DNA from: BACL27 sp947488385 | GTDB lineage: Bacteria > Actinomycetota > Acidimicrobiia > Acidimicrobiales > Ilumatobacteraceae | Direction: 5' to 3' | DNA: 64,000 bases | NCBI GenBank assembly: GCA_964203655.1 | Contig: CAXNMJ010000004.1 | Location: forward strand, 1 to 64,000 | In this document: positions 43,482 to 52,474 of the stretch, one piece after another | How positions within the stretch are numbered: position 1 is the first letter of the stretch | Layout: the number at the start of each line of letters is the position of its first letter | Program-made: the position numbers and the translations under genes | The notes under the pieces: model-generated | Databases searched by the model: none | What the model was told of the DNA's origin: nothing | Seen by the model: the letters and a program-made list of their open reading frames with translations, nothing else

Positions 43482-44097
43482 ATGTTTATCAAAATCTGTG
43501 GCATTACCAATGAGCAAGACGCATTGTTGGCTGTTGCACTGGGTGCAGACGCACTCGGTTTTGTATTTGCGCCTTCGCCACGTCAAGTAGCGCCTCAACG
43601 TGTAAAAGAAATCGTTCGGCGACTACCGCAGAACATAATCACAGTTGGGGTATTCAGAGACGAGCATCCACAACGCGTAATCGATACGGTGCGAGAGGCA
43701 GGGTGTCTTCGGTGCGCAACTGCATGGTCATGAATCAACTCGCCATGTTTCTGATGTGATGAAAGAGATTCAATGGGTTATCAAAGCGGTTGCCGCCGGT
43801 TCTGTTGAGGCGCGCACCGCCGATGAGTTTCAAACAAATTTGATTTTGGTCGATTCACCCAACCCTGGATCAGGCGTTGAATTCGATCGAAGCCTGCTGA
43901 GCGAAATACCTTCAGGTCTACGAATTTTGCTTGCGGGTGGACTGACCCCCGAAAATGTGGGAGACGCAATCGCACAAGTCGAGCCTTGGGGTGTTGACGT
44001 TTCGTCAGGAGTCGAAAAGAGCCACGGATACAAAGACCCAATTAAATTAAAGAACTTTATTGAGGCGTCACGCTCGGCCGCTGAGGGATACATTTAG
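43482..44097 (+). CDS. trpF: Phosphoribosylanthranilate isomerase (TrpF); one frame break
   Basis: The N-terminal part is unmistakable: FIKICGITNEQDALLAV with the catalytic Cys, then LGFVFAPSPRQV and VGVFRDE. The frame then ends early, but the following frame continues with FGAQLHGHE, a phosphate-binding LLAGGLTPENV and GVDVSSGVEKSHG. Deleting one G from GGG at 43701-43703 joins them into a normal protein of about 204 residues. A sequencing error is more likely than gene death because trpC, trpB and trpA are intact on both sides. Confidence 0.88.
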
Positions 44098-44101
44098 AAC
44101 T

Positions 44102-45292
44102 GTGAACGCCAAACAGATTCCGACCGAGTTGTTGACTCCGGGTGCTGACGGGCGTTTCGGCGAGTTTGGCGGAAGATACGTACCAGAAACATTGGTGCCG
44201 GCATGTGAAGAACTTGAAGCAGCGTTTGCTGATGCATGGAACGACTCGTTGTTTCGAACCGAACTAGACGATTTGTTGCGCGAATATGCAGGGCGTCCAT
44301 CAATTTTGACTGAGTGTCACAATCTCGGAGCGCAGTTGGGTATTCGACTAATTCTTAAACGCGAAGATCTCAATCACACCGGTTCACACAAAATCAACAG
44401 CGTTTTAGGTCAAGCCCTGCTCGCAAAGCGAATGGGCAAAAAGCGAATCATTGCTGAGACTGGTGCAGGTCAGCACGGTGTCGCGTCGGCGACTGCTGCA
44501 GCATTGCTCGGCCTTGAGTGCAAGGTTTACATGGGTGCGGTTGATGTTGAGCGCCAATCACTGAATGTGTTTCGCATGAAACTTCTGGGAGCAACAGTTG
44601 AAGCCGCAAATTCAGGAAGCCGCACTTTGAAAGACGCAGTCAATGAAGCGATGCGTGACTGGGTGGCAAGTGTTGAAACGAGTTACTACTGCATTGGTTC
44701 GGTCATGGGCCCACATCCGTATCCATATATGGTGCGACAATTTCAAAGCGTGATTGGCAAAGAAGCACGAAAGCAATTTCGTGAAATGTGTGACGGAGCA
44801 GATCCAAACATTGTCGTCGCTTGTGTTGGTGGCGGTTCAAATGCAATGGGAATCTTCTCGGGGTTCATTGATGCAAAGACTCGACTCGTGGGTGTTGAGC
44901 CAGCCGGTGGTGCAGCGGTCGGTCGCGGAACACCCGGCGTGGTGCACGGCATGAAGAGTTATTTGATGCAAGACGAATATGGTCAAGTTCAAGAAGCGCA
45001 TTCGATCAGCGCGGGTCTTGATTACCCAGGAGTAGGCCCAGAGCATTCGTATCTTGCGTCGGTGGGTCGCGCCGAATATCCAAGTGTGAATGATCAAGAA
45101 GTCATCGAAGGTTTCAAGTTGATGGCCCGCGCCGAGGGCATTATTCCTGCGCTTGAGTGTGCGCACGCTGTTGCTTGGATTACAAAAGAAGCTCCGAAGA
45201 TTCAGGGTCAAACTGTTCTGATGAATCTCTCTGGTCGTGGCGACAAAGACGTTGCCCAAATGATGACGATTCTTGGCGATCAGTTGAGCTGA
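44102..45292 (+). CDS. trpB: Tryptophan synthase beta subunit (TrpB)
   Basis: A 396-residue PLP enzyme joining indole and serine. FGEFGGRYVPETLV opens the family core; HTGSHKINS carries the PLP Lys, AETGAGQHGVA follows and VGGGSNAMG is the phosphate-binding loop. Start at GTG 44102, four bases after trpF; a longer frame overlaps trpF. TACATT seven bases before the start could act as an internal promoter. Confidence 0.95.
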   Translation: MNAKQIPTELLTPGADGRFGEFGGRYVPETLVPACEELEAAFADAWNDSLFRTELDDLLREYAGRPSILTECHNLGAQLGIRLILKREDLNHTGSHKINSVLGQALLAKRMGKKRIIAETGAGQHGVASATAAALLGLECKVYMGAVDVERQSLNVFRMKLLGATVEAANSGSRTLKDAVNEAMRDWVASVETSYYCIGSVMGPHPYPYMVRQFQSVIGKEARKQFREMCDGADPNIVVACVGGGSNAMGIFSGFIDAKTRLVGVEPAGGAAVGRGTPGVVHGMKSYLMQDEYGQVQEAHSISAGLDYPGVGPEHSYLASVGRAEYPSVNDQEVIEGFKLMARAEGIIPALECAHAVAWITKEAPKIQGQTVLMNLSGRGDKDVAQMMTILGDQLS

Positions 45293-45311
45293 GCAAGCTC
45301 TTCGAGTCAAC

Positions 45312-46118
45312 ATGAAACTTGCCGCACATCAACCAGGCGCTCTTGAGACTCGACTTCGCGAGATTCGAACAACTGGTCGCAAAATTCTCGTTCCTTACAT
45401 AACGGGTGGACTCACAGGCTGGATTGATGCAATTCGCGGTGCAGCAGCCAATGGCGCCGATGCAATTGAAATCGGTATTCCGTTTTCTGATCCAGTCATG
45501 GACGGACCAATTATTCAGATGGCTTCTGAAAAAGCTCTTCGCGACGGAGCAACACCAACTTCGATTTTGCATGAGCTGCGTTCGGTCGACGTTGATGTTC
45601 CATTAATCGTGATGTGTTACTACAACACGGTTTTTCGTGCAGGACACGCGCGGTTTGCTAATGCTCTACGTGAGGCAGGTGTCGTTGCGGCGATTGTTCC
45701 TGATCTTCCACTTGAAGAGTCGCCAATTTGGTGCGAGTCGGCCGATGCTGCGCCAATTGAGACAGTGATGCTGGCCGCACCAACGGCGCCCGACGAACGT
45801 CTTCCACGTGTTGTCGATCGTGCACGTGGTTTCGTCTATGCCGTCGGGTTGCTTGGCGTTACGGGTGAGCGAAGCGAACTTGCGACAACAGCAGTAGCAA
45901 TGGCAACTCGATTAAAAAAAATCACCGACATGCCCGTCTTGGTGGGAGTTGGTGTATCTAATGCAGAGCAAGCCCGTCAAGCATGCACCGTTGCCGATGG
46001 AGTTATTCAAGGGGCATCTGTTGTTCGGCGGCTATTAGACGAAGGTGCCGATTCAGTGGCCAATTATGTTGCCGAGGTTCGCGCAGCCATTGACAGCCCA
46101 CTGTCATCAAAACGCTAA
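45312..46118 (+). CDS. trpA: Tryptophan synthase alpha subunit (TrpA)
   Basis: A 268-residue TIM barrel that cleaves indole-3-glycerol phosphate. VPYITGGL near the start, ADAIEIGIPFSDPVMDGPII with both acid/base positions, IVPDLPLEES, and the loop VGLLGVTGER are all visible. It lies 19 bases after trpB. Its stop codon is inside a TAAATT element that may start transcription of the next gene. Confidence 0.95.
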   Translation: MKLAAHQPGALETRLREIRTTGRKILVPYITGGLTGWIDAIRGAAANGADAIEIGIPFSDPVMDGPIIQMASEKALRDGATPTSILHELRSVDVDVPLIVMCYYNTVFRAGHARFANALREAGVVAAIVPDLPLEESPIWCESADAAPIETVMLAAPTAPDERLPRVVDRARGFVYAVGLLGVTGERSELATTAVAMATRLKKITDMPVLVGVGVSNAEQARQACTVADGVIQGASVVRRLLDEGADSVANYVAEVRAAIDSPLSSKR

Positions 46119-46127
46119 ATTGTTGTC

Positions 46128-46580
46128 ATGCTCAAAACAGGCGACAAAGCCCCGGCGCTTTCGCTTCTTGATCAAAACTCAAAAAAAGTTGCACTAAAAG
46201 ACTTCGCGAATAAAAAAGTTCTGCTCTACTTTTATCCGAAAGCTGATACTCCGGGTTGCACTGTTCAGTCATGTTTGTTGCGCGACATCCGCAAAGACAT
46301 AGGCAAGACTGCGATCATCGGCGTCAGCCCCGATGAGCCAGCCAAGCAACTTAAGTTTGATAAAAAGTTTGACTTGGGTTTTACTCTCCTCGCTGACACT
46401 GAACATAAAGTCGCTAAGGCGTACAAAGTTTGGAAAAAGAAGTCAATGTATGGGCGCGAATACATGGGCATTGAGCGATCGGCGTTTTTAATCGACGAGA
46501 AGGGAAAGATCTTGCACGCTTGGTACAAAATCTCACCGAAAGATACGCCAACAAATTTGCTGGAAGCCCTCGGTAAGTGA
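46128..46580 (+). CDS. bcp: Peroxiredoxin, BCP/PrxQ type
   Basis: A 150-residue thiol peroxidase reducing hydroperoxides. YFYPKADTPGCTVQSCLLRD contains the peroxidatic Cys and, five residues later, the resolving Cys typical of BCP. TAAATT (46116-46121) stands six bases before ATG 46128, so a leaderless start is likely although it sits close behind trpA. Its stop overlaps the fabZ start as GTGA. Confidence 0.92.
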   Translation: MLKTGDKAPALSLLDQNSKKVALKDFANKKVLLYFYPKADTPGCTVQSCLLRDIRKDIGKTAIIGVSPDEPAKQLKFDKKFDLGFTLLADTEHKVAKAYKVWKKKSMYGREYMGIERSAFLIDEKGKILHAWYKISPKDTPTNLLEALGK

Positions 46581-47005
46581 GTAATTTTCCGTCGCCAAGC
46601 GAGTTGATCGCACACCGTGCACCGTTTCTGTTCGTTGATGAACTGACCGCGCTAGATCCTGGCCAAAGTGCCACCGGTATTTGGCGACTGACTGGTAACG
46701 AAAACTTTTTCGCGGGTCATTTTCCTGGTCGCCCAACGCTTCCGGGGGTCTTGATGTGCGAGGCAATTGCGCAAGTTGGAGCGTGTGCGATTTTGAGTGA
46801 CGAAAAGTTCAAAGGCAAGTTGCCGCTGTTCGGCGGTTTAGACGGAGCACGGTTTAGACGACAGGTTATTCCGGGCGACATGCTTGAAATGTCGGTGAGT
46901 CTCGGCCGAATGTCTGCTCGTGCTGGCAAGGGCTCTGGTGTCGCCAAAGTTAATGGAGAAATCGCGTGTGAATGCGAGCTGTTGTTTGTAATTGTTGACG
47001 CTTAG
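46577..47005 (+). CDS. fabZ: 3-hydroxyacyl-ACP dehydratase (FabZ)
   Basis: A 142-residue hotdog dehydratase of fatty acid synthesis. APFLFVDELTAL, then AGHFPGRPTLPGVLMCEAIAQ with the catalytic His and Glu, and FRRQVIPGDML are FabZ signatures. GTG 46577 overlaps the bcp stop. It converges with fabF (three-base gap), so the dehydratase is encoded opposite the rest of the FAS II genes. Confidence 0.9.
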   Translation: MSNFPSPSELIAHRAPFLFVDELTALDPGQSATGIWRLTGNENFFAGHFPGRPTLPGVLMCEAIAQVGACAILSDEKFKGKLPLFGGLDGARFRRQVIPGDMLEMSVSLGRMSARAGKGSGVAKVNGEIACECELLFVIVDA

Positions 47006-47008
47006 CGT

Positions 47009-48199
47009 CTAGTTCTTATACGGCGCGAGAATTATCGAGCCGTTGTGACCGCCGAAGCCAAAGTTGTTCGAAATTGTTGGTCCCGGCTCCCAAGGTCGTG
47101 CGCTTCCGATGACGATGTCAACATCTTTCATCTCTGGATCGACGACGGTCGTGTTCGCAGTTGGTGGAATCAACTTGTGTTCGAATGACAACAACACTGC
47201 GGCTGCTTCGAGAGCGCCAGCTGCCCCAAGTGGATGACCCGTCACACCTTTGATCGATGTCATCGGAGGTTTTGAAGCACCGAATACATTTGCAACTGCT
47301 TGTGCTTCAGCAGAATCATTTAGCGGAGTAGATGTGCCGTGCGCATTCACTTGTTTAATTTGGTCAGGCGTCAATCCCGCGTCATCGAGCGCAAGTTTCA
47401 TGCAGGCGATTGCGCCAACCCCGCCAGGCGATGGGGCAGTGATGTGGTGCGCATCAGCATTGCTGCCAGCCCCCAATACTTCGCCGTAAATTTTTGCACC
47501 GCGTGCGACGGCAAGATCGAGTCGCTCAAGAACAAACACTGCTGAGCCTTCACCGAAAACAAATCCATCACGCGTTGCATCAAATGGTTTGCTGACTTTG
47601 GTCGTCGAGAGAGCAGTCATATTTGCAAAGCCCGCAACTGCAGTGACTGTTGCTGCTGATTCTGCACCACCTGAGACGACAGCATCACAACGACCCCATG
47701 CGATGAGCCGAGCTGCGTAACCCAGAGCGTGTGTCGCGGCTGCACATGCAGTGCAGATTGTTTCTGCTGGACCTTGGAATCCGTAGCGCATTGAGATTGC
47801 TGCGCCAGATGCATTTGACATCATCATCGGAACCAAAAATGGTGAAACACGTCGTTCACCTTTTTCAACACGAACAACTACTTGTTCTTCGAGAGTGCGA
47901 AGCCCACCGATGCCTGTGCCAAAAATTGTGCCGATGCGAGTTGGGTCGTATGGCAAGGAACCAGATTGTTCGATCGCTTCTTTTGCAGCGGCAAGCGCAT
48001 ATTGCTCGCATCGATCTGCGCGACGTGCTTCTTTTGGTCCGGCAAAGTATGGAGCAGGGTCCCATTCTGAAACTTCAACAGTGACACTTCCTGATGTACC
48101 AGGACCTAGTAGGCCCTTCCAGAAATTTTGTTTGCCAATTCCGCACGGAGCCACAACTCCGTATCCGGTAATTGCAACTCGATGGCCAGCACCCTGCAT
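47009..48199 (-). CDS. fabF: Beta-ketoacyl-ACP synthase II (FabF)
   Basis: A 396-residue condensing enzyme. The nucleophile Cys lies in ETICTACAAATHAL (about 150), the two histidines in VNAHGTSTPLND and IKGVTGHPLGAAGA, and FGFGGHNGS closes the fold. It is the last gene of the minus-strand FAS II operon, 22 bases after acpP. Confidence 0.94.
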   Translation of the reverse strand: MQGAGHRVAITGYGVVAPCGIGKQNFWKGLLGPGTSGSVTVEVSEWDPAPYFAGPKEARRADRCEQYALAAAKEAIEQSGSLPYDPTRIGTIFGTGIGGLRTLEEQVVVRVEKGERRVSPFLVPMMMSNASGAAISMRYGFQGPAETICTACAAATHALGYAARLIAWGRCDAVVSGGAESAATVTAVAGFANMTALSTTKVSKPFDATRDGFVFGEGSAVFVLERLDLAVARGAKIYGEVLGAGSNADAHHITAPSPGGVGAIACMKLALDDAGLTPDQIKQVNAHGTSTPLNDSAEAQAVANVFGASKPPMTSIKGVTGHPLGAAGALEAAAVLLSFEHKLIPPTANTTVVDPEMKDVDIVIGSARPWEPGPTISNNFGFGGHNGSIILAPYKN

Positions 48200-48221
48200 A
48201 ACGATTAGTGCTGTTGCGGTA

Positions 48222-48461
48222 TTAAGAGACTTTTGCAGTCACAAGATTGAAGGCTTTGCCGACAGTGTCGACGCCTTCGAGATCGCTCTCAGGCACTGAG
48301 ATGCCGAACTCTTCTTCGAGAGCCATGACAAATTCGACAAGGTCGAGGCTGTCTGAGCCGAGATCATCTTTGAAGCTGGCTTCCATAGTGATCTTTGCGG
48401 CATCTACCGCCAATACATCTACAGCGCATTTCTTGAATCGGTCAAATAGTTGTTGGTCCAT
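48222..48461 (-). CDS. acpP: Acyl carrier protein
   Basis: A 79-residue acidic helical protein. The phosphopantetheine Ser is in DDLGSDSLDLVEFVMALE (about residue 37). It sits between fabG and fabF, the usual FAS II place. The length and charge pattern are normal. Confidence 0.95.
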   Translation of the reverse strand: MDQQLFDRFKKCAVDVLAVDAAKITMEASFKDDLGSDSLDLVEFVMALEEEFGISVPESDLEGVDTVGKAFNLVTAKVS

Positions 48462-48470
48462 GCGATAAGT

Positions 48471-49175
48471 CTAGTGCCCCATGCCTAGACCACCATCGAC
48501 TGGTATAACTGCGCCGGTTATGTAAGCAGCATCTTGCGAAGCAAGAAATGCGACTACGCCCGCAATTTCCTGTGGTGTAGCCATTCGACCAAGTGGTACG
48601 GCGCCGAGCATGTTGTCACGTTGTTCTTGCGTTAATGCATTCGTCATATCTGTCTCGACGGGTCCTGGTGCCACGACATTGACAGTGATTGTGCGTGAGC
48701 CGAGTTCGCGCGCAAGAGATCTAGCAAATCCAATTAGTCCGGCCTTTGATGCTGCGTAGTTGGCTTGACCCGCAGAGCCGAGCAAACCAACAACAGATGA
48801 CATCAAAATAATTCGTCCCGATCGCGCCCGAAGCATGCTTTGGGTTGCGCGCTTGCAAACTCGAAATGCGCCAGTCAGGTTCGCATCAACAACCGAGGCA
48901 AAATCAACTTCGTTCATCCGCAGGAGCAATAAATCTTTCGTGATGCCTGCATTTGAAACCAAAACCTGCACTGGTCCAAGCTTCGCTTCAACTTCGGCAA
49001 AGGCTGCATCAACTTGCTCTTGTGATGTCACGTCACACTTGACTGCGAAAAAGTCGCCGGTAGGTTTCGTGTTGTTATATGTGATCGCTACTTTGTCGCC
49101 AAGTTTGGCGAAGTGTTGCGCGCAGGCGAGCCCGATGCCTTTAGAACCACCAGTTATTAAGACGACACGACTCAT
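48471..49175 (-). CDS. fabG: 3-oxoacyl-ACP reductase (FabG)
   Basis: A 234-residue NADPH-dependent SDR. VLITGGSKGIGLA, VSNAG, SSVVGLLGSAGQANYAASKAG with Ser, Tyr and Lys, and PVDGGLGMGH at the end match FabG. ATG 49175 overlaps the fabH stop as ATGA; an in-frame ATG 12 bases earlier is less likely. Operon position confirms the fatty acid role. Confidence 0.93.
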   Translation of the reverse strand: MSRVVLITGGSKGIGLACAQHFAKLGDKVAITYNNTKPTGDFFAVKCDVTSQEQVDAAFAEVEAKLGPVQVLVSNAGITKDLLLLRMNEVDFASVVDANLTGAFRVCKRATQSMLRARSGRIILMSSVVGLLGSAGQANYAASKAGLIGFARSLARELGSRTITVNVVAPGPVETDMTNALTQEQRDNMLGAVPLGRMATPQEIAGVVAFLASQDAAYITGAVIPVDGGLGMGH

Positions 49176-50122
49176 GATTGGTTCCATTTTATAACGGCAC
49201 TAGCCGCAGTCATTCCGGCGCCAAAGCCAACAAGCAAGACATTGTCTCCCGACTTGACTCGAGAGTTGGCGACCGCATCAAATAGCGCCAACGGAATAGA
49301 CGCCGAAGAAGTATTGCCTGTCTCATGAAGAACTATCGCCGTCTTGCTCATTGGTATGTCCAGACGTTTGCACGCAGCCTCAATGATTCGAACATTGGCT
49401 TGATGGGGCACTACCAGATCGATTTCGTTCGCCGTTAAGCCTGACGCCTTGAGAGATTTCTCAGCTGAGTCAACCATGATTCGTACTGCTCGACGAAACA
49501 CCTCTTTGCCGTCCATGTGCAGAGTTCCACCGATTTCGGCGTAGAGCAGTTCTTCAAGCGAGCCGTCGGCGTCAAAATCCCAACCCATCAATTGACCTGG
49601 CCCAGTGACGGCTTCAATAACTGCTGCACCAGAACCGTCGGCAAACAAAATCGCAGTGTTGCGATCTGTCCAATCGGTGATTCTTGACAGAGTGTCGGTG
49701 CCAATGACTAAAACTCGCTTCATACCCATCGCGATTAATCCGTGTCCGGTAACAAGCGCGTAGACGAAGCCTGAACAAGCAGCATTCACGTCGAACGCGC
49801 CGCAGCGTAAACCCAGACCATGTTGCACAGCGGCGCTCGTCGCTGGCACTGTTCGATCAGGTGTCGTGGTCGACAGTACGAGTGCATCTATCGAGAGCGG
49901 ATCAATGCCCGCCATCTCGATTGCTTTTCGGCCTGACTCAATCGACAAACTTGCGGTTGTTCCGCCGATGTGGCGACGTTCAATTCCTGTGCGTTCGCGG
50001 ATCCATTCGTCAGTTGTATCCATGGTTTTTGAAAGCTCTTCGTTGGTGACAACTTTTTCTGGCAAAGCTGTGCCCCAGCCGATGAATTTTGCACCGATCG
50101 CACTTCTCGGAATTACGGGCAT
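49172..50122 (-). CDS. fabH: Beta-ketoacyl-ACP synthase III (FabH)
   Basis: A 316-residue initiating condensing enzyme using acetyl-CoA or branched acyl-CoA primers. The triad is seen as Cys in NAACSGF (about 112), His in VVPHQANVRII and Asn in HETGNTSSASIP. TTDEWIRERTGIERRHI is the family N-terminal signature. It lies ten bases after fabD. Confidence 0.95.
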   Translation of the reverse strand: MPVIPRSAIGAKFIGWGTALPEKVVTNEELSKTMDTTDEWIRERTGIERRHIGGTTASLSIESGRKAIEMAGIDPLSIDALVLSTTTPDRTVPATSAAVQHGLGLRCGAFDVNAACSGFVYALVTGHGLIAMGMKRVLVIGTDTLSRITDWTDRNTAILFADGSGAAVIEAVTGPGQLMGWDFDADGSLEELLYAEIGGTLHMDGKEVFRRAVRIMVDSAEKSLKASGLTANEIDLVVPHQANVRIIEAACKRLDIPMSKTAIVLHETGNTSSASIPLALFDAVANSRVKSGDNVLLVGFGAGMTAASAVIKWNQS

Positions 50123-50132
50123 TGAATGCTCA

Positions 50133-51308
50133 TCAAATCGTTCTCAACCATGCGACTGGTTGGTGAGGGGTCAAACGTTCGCCATCAACACTGATGTAGT
50201 TCTGCAAAATTCCGTCAAACAACGATCTAACTTCTTGGTCGCCGACCATGCCAATCACATCTCCAACGCTAATGCGCGTGCCGTTGGCGATTTTCGCATT
50301 CGGCACAAATACACCTGCACCTGGGCTGACCACCAAGCGCTCAACTGCGAAGAGATGTTCGCCTTCGTGCAGTTCTTGGGTAGGCAGAGATGATGCGCCG
50401 ATCCATTCAATTAATTTGTCGAGCTCGTCAGGGGTGCTGATACTTAAAGTTCGCGCCGACTCAATCGTGCGTTTGGCCATACCCGTGAGCACGCCGCCTG
50501 GCCCGAGCTCTACGAAATCTTTGATTCCACTTTCAAACATTGTTTGCAAACATTGCTTCCAGCGCACAGGGCTTGAGAGTTGTGCCGACAGCAGAGTGGT
50601 CCATTCGTTGCCGTGACTGTGGGCTTTGGCGTCAACGTTTGACACGATTGGAACATCTGAGTCTCGAGGCTTGGCCGCAGCAATTGCTTCTCTAAGTCGA
50701 TCGCGAGCCGGTGCCATCAGCGGTGTGTGAAAAGCACCTGAAACAGGAAGTGCCATTATTCGTTTTGCTCCCAATTCTTTGGCGTGTTCAGATGCAAGTT
50801 GCACACCGGTGGGTGAACCGGCGATAACGACCTGGCCCGGCGCATTGAAGTTTGCAACCCAGACATCACTGTCGGCGCGGCGACAGGCAGTCTCAACTTG
50901 TTCATCATCTAGACCCAACACTGCAGACATCACACCTGGCGACTTTGTTCCAGCATCGTGCATCGCCGACGCGCGTTCGATTACTAGGCGAACACCGTCA
51001 TCAAATCCGAGCGCACCGTTGGCTGTCAGAGCTGTGTATTCGCCAAGCGAATGACCAGCACAAAGACTTGGCTCAAATCCGAGTCGCTCAACGGCATCGA
51101 GCACCATCAAACTTGAGACGAAAGTTGTTAGTTGAGCATTGCGAGTGTCTTTAAGAGTTTCTGCGTCAGCGTTCAAGAGCAGGTCGCCCACATCACGACC
51201 AGCAATCTCGGATGCTTCAGTGACAAGCTCCCAACTTTCGTGGTCAACCCAAGGTTTGCCCATGCCTGGTCGCTGTGATCCTTGACCAGGAAAGGTAAAT
51301 GCGAGCAT
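50133..51308 (-). CDS. fabD: Malonyl-CoA:ACP transacylase (FabD) with biotinyl/lipoyl-like C-terminal domain
   Basis: The first ~305 residues are FabD: FTFPGQGSQRPGMG, the nucleophile in AGHSLGEYTAL (about 91), FHTPLM, and VELGPGGVLTGM. FabD usually stops there; this one continues for about 75 residues with VVSPGAGVFVPN, ISVGDVIGMVG, FDGIL and DGERLTPHQPVAWL, the two half-repeats of a biotinyl/lipoyl hammerhead fold. The lysine that would carry the cofactor (as in AMKM) is absent, so the domain is probably structural or a docking site. It is the first gene of the FAS II operon. Confidence 0.88.
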   Translation of the reverse strand: MLAFTFPGQGSQRPGMGKPWVDHESWELVTEASEIAGRDVGDLLLNADAETLKDTRNAQLTTFVSSLMVLDAVERLGFEPSLCAGHSLGEYTALTANGALGFDDGVRLVIERASAMHDAGTKSPGVMSAVLGLDDEQVETACRRADSDVWVANFNAPGQVVIAGSPTGVQLASEHAKELGAKRIMALPVSGAFHTPLMAPARDRLREAIAAAKPRDSDVPIVSNVDAKAHSHGNEWTTLLSAQLSSPVRWKQCLQTMFESGIKDFVELGPGGVLTGMAKRTIESARTLSISTPDELDKLIEWIGASSLPTQELHEGEHLFAVERLVVSPGAGVFVPNAKIANGTRISVGDVIGMVGDQEVRSLFDGILQNYISVDGERLTPHQPVAWLRTI

Positions 51309-51415
51309 CGTCAGTGAGAGCCTTTCGTGTTACCCCCATCGTAGAAGAAACAGCAGACTTACGCAGTCGTGCTCAGTGTGGGCAGAAGATATTGCTAGAT
51401 ACGCTGAGACGACAA

Positions 51416-51498
51416 GCCCGAGTGGCGGAATGGCAGACGCGACGGACTCAAAATCCGTTATCTGAAAGGGTGTGCGGGTTCGACTCCCGCCTCGGGCA
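51416..51498 (+). tRNA. tRNA-Leu (anticodon CAA)
   Basis: An 83-base class II tRNA. The acceptor stem GCCCGAG (51416-51422) pairs with CTCGGGC (51491-51497). The anticodon stem ACGGA/TCCGT encloses the loop CTCAAAA with CAA as anticodon. A long variable arm follows, as expected for Leu, then GCGGG-TTCGACT-CCCGC as T arm. CCA is not encoded. TAGATA about 20 bases upstream may be its -10. Confidence 0.95.
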
Positions 51499-51531
51499 CT
51501 TCGCACTATTGATGATCCGTACACTTGAATC

Positions 51532-51831
51532 ATGAGTACAAAGAACCTGAACGATCGATTCGTTGAGCGGCGATTGCGCCGTGGTTCTCAGTCACTGCGC
51601 GAATTGCGCGACCAACTCCGCATTACTGCAGAGCAACTTGAATTTGTTGGAAGCGAAGCACATGAAAAAGAGATTCGGGCTATGGTCGCCGAGACGCCAG
51701 ACGCAGCTTTAGAGCATCACGAAGCGCAACGAAATCTCGAAGTAATTGCGAATTATCATCAATATTTAGTTGACACAATTTCTGAACAAGAATTACGTCA
51801 AGATCAACTTTTGGACAAACTAGGAAACTAA
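51532..51831 (+). CDS. Small coiled-coil hypothetical protein
   Basis: A 99-residue, highly charged helical protein (RFVERRLRRGSQSLRELRDQL; LEHHEAQRNLEVI), with no Cys and no membrane span. I do not recognise a named family. TACACT (51520-51525) stands six bases before ATG 51532, a leaderless start. It is followed after 11 bases by an ANTAR regulator, and the two are probably one transcript. Confidence 0.7.
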   Translation: MSTKNLNDRFVERRLRRGSQSLRELRDQLRITAEQLEFVGSEAHEKEIRAMVAETPDAALEHHEAQRNLEVIANYHQYLVDTISEQELRQDQLLDKLGN

Positions 51832-51842
51832 AGGATAAATCT

Positions 51843-52418
51843 GTGGCAACGCGAATAGTTTTAGCGGAAGACGAGGCGATTATCCGTTTGGACTTGCGCG
51901 AGACCTTGCAAGAAGAGGGCTACGACGTTGTTGGCGATGTTGGTCGCGGCGATCACGCGGTTGATCTAGTGCGCGAGTTAAGACCAGATGTTGCAATCTT
52001 TGATATCAAAATGCCTGGCAAGTCTGGGTTAGAGGCCGCGTACATAGTCACCAAAGAAAAAATCTGCCCAGTCGTGATACTCACCGCATTTAGTCAAAGA
52101 GAAGTCATTGAGCAGGCACGAGATGCAGGCGCTCTCGCATATTTAGTTAAACCTTTTCAGAAGAACGACCTGATACCAGCGATCGAACTTGCGATTGCTC
52201 GGTTCGGCGAACTTCGTGCGCTGAGTAGCGAAGTCGAGGTGTTGGGAGCGCAACTTGAAATTCGAAAGCTAATTGACCGAGCTAAAGGCGTGCTGATTGA
52301 CCAATTCAAAATGTCAGAAGCTGATGCATTTTCGTACATTCAGAACATGGCGATGTCTGAGCGTAAAAAAATGGGCGAGATCGCCGAGCGAATCATCGAC
52401 GGCACACTTCATCCGTAG
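51843..52418 (+). CDS. ANTAR-domain response regulator (PdtaR-like)
   Basis: A 191-residue regulator. The receiver domain has EDEAIIR, the phospho-acceptor in VAIFDIKMPGKSG (about 57), TAFSQRE and the Lys of YLVKPF. The C-terminal ANTAR domain (LIDRAKGVLIDQFKMSEADAFSYIQNMAM) binds paired RNA hairpins to prevent termination. Start is GTG 51843 with AAGGAT upstream. The cognate kinase is not in the window. Target RNAs are unknown. Confidence 0.9.
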   Translation: MATRIVLAEDEAIIRLDLRETLQEEGYDVVGDVGRGDHAVDLVRELRPDVAIFDIKMPGKSGLEAAYIVTKEKICPVVILTAFSQREVIEQARDAGALAYLVKPFQKNDLIPAIELAIARFGELRALSSEVEVLGAQLEIRKLIDRAKGVLIDQFKMSEADAFSYIQNMAMSERKKMGEIAERIIDGTLHP

Positions 52419-52474
52419 ACGACTCATATTTCAGGGTTAAATCGCCAAGGCGGCGTGACGACTAGTTTCTAGTT

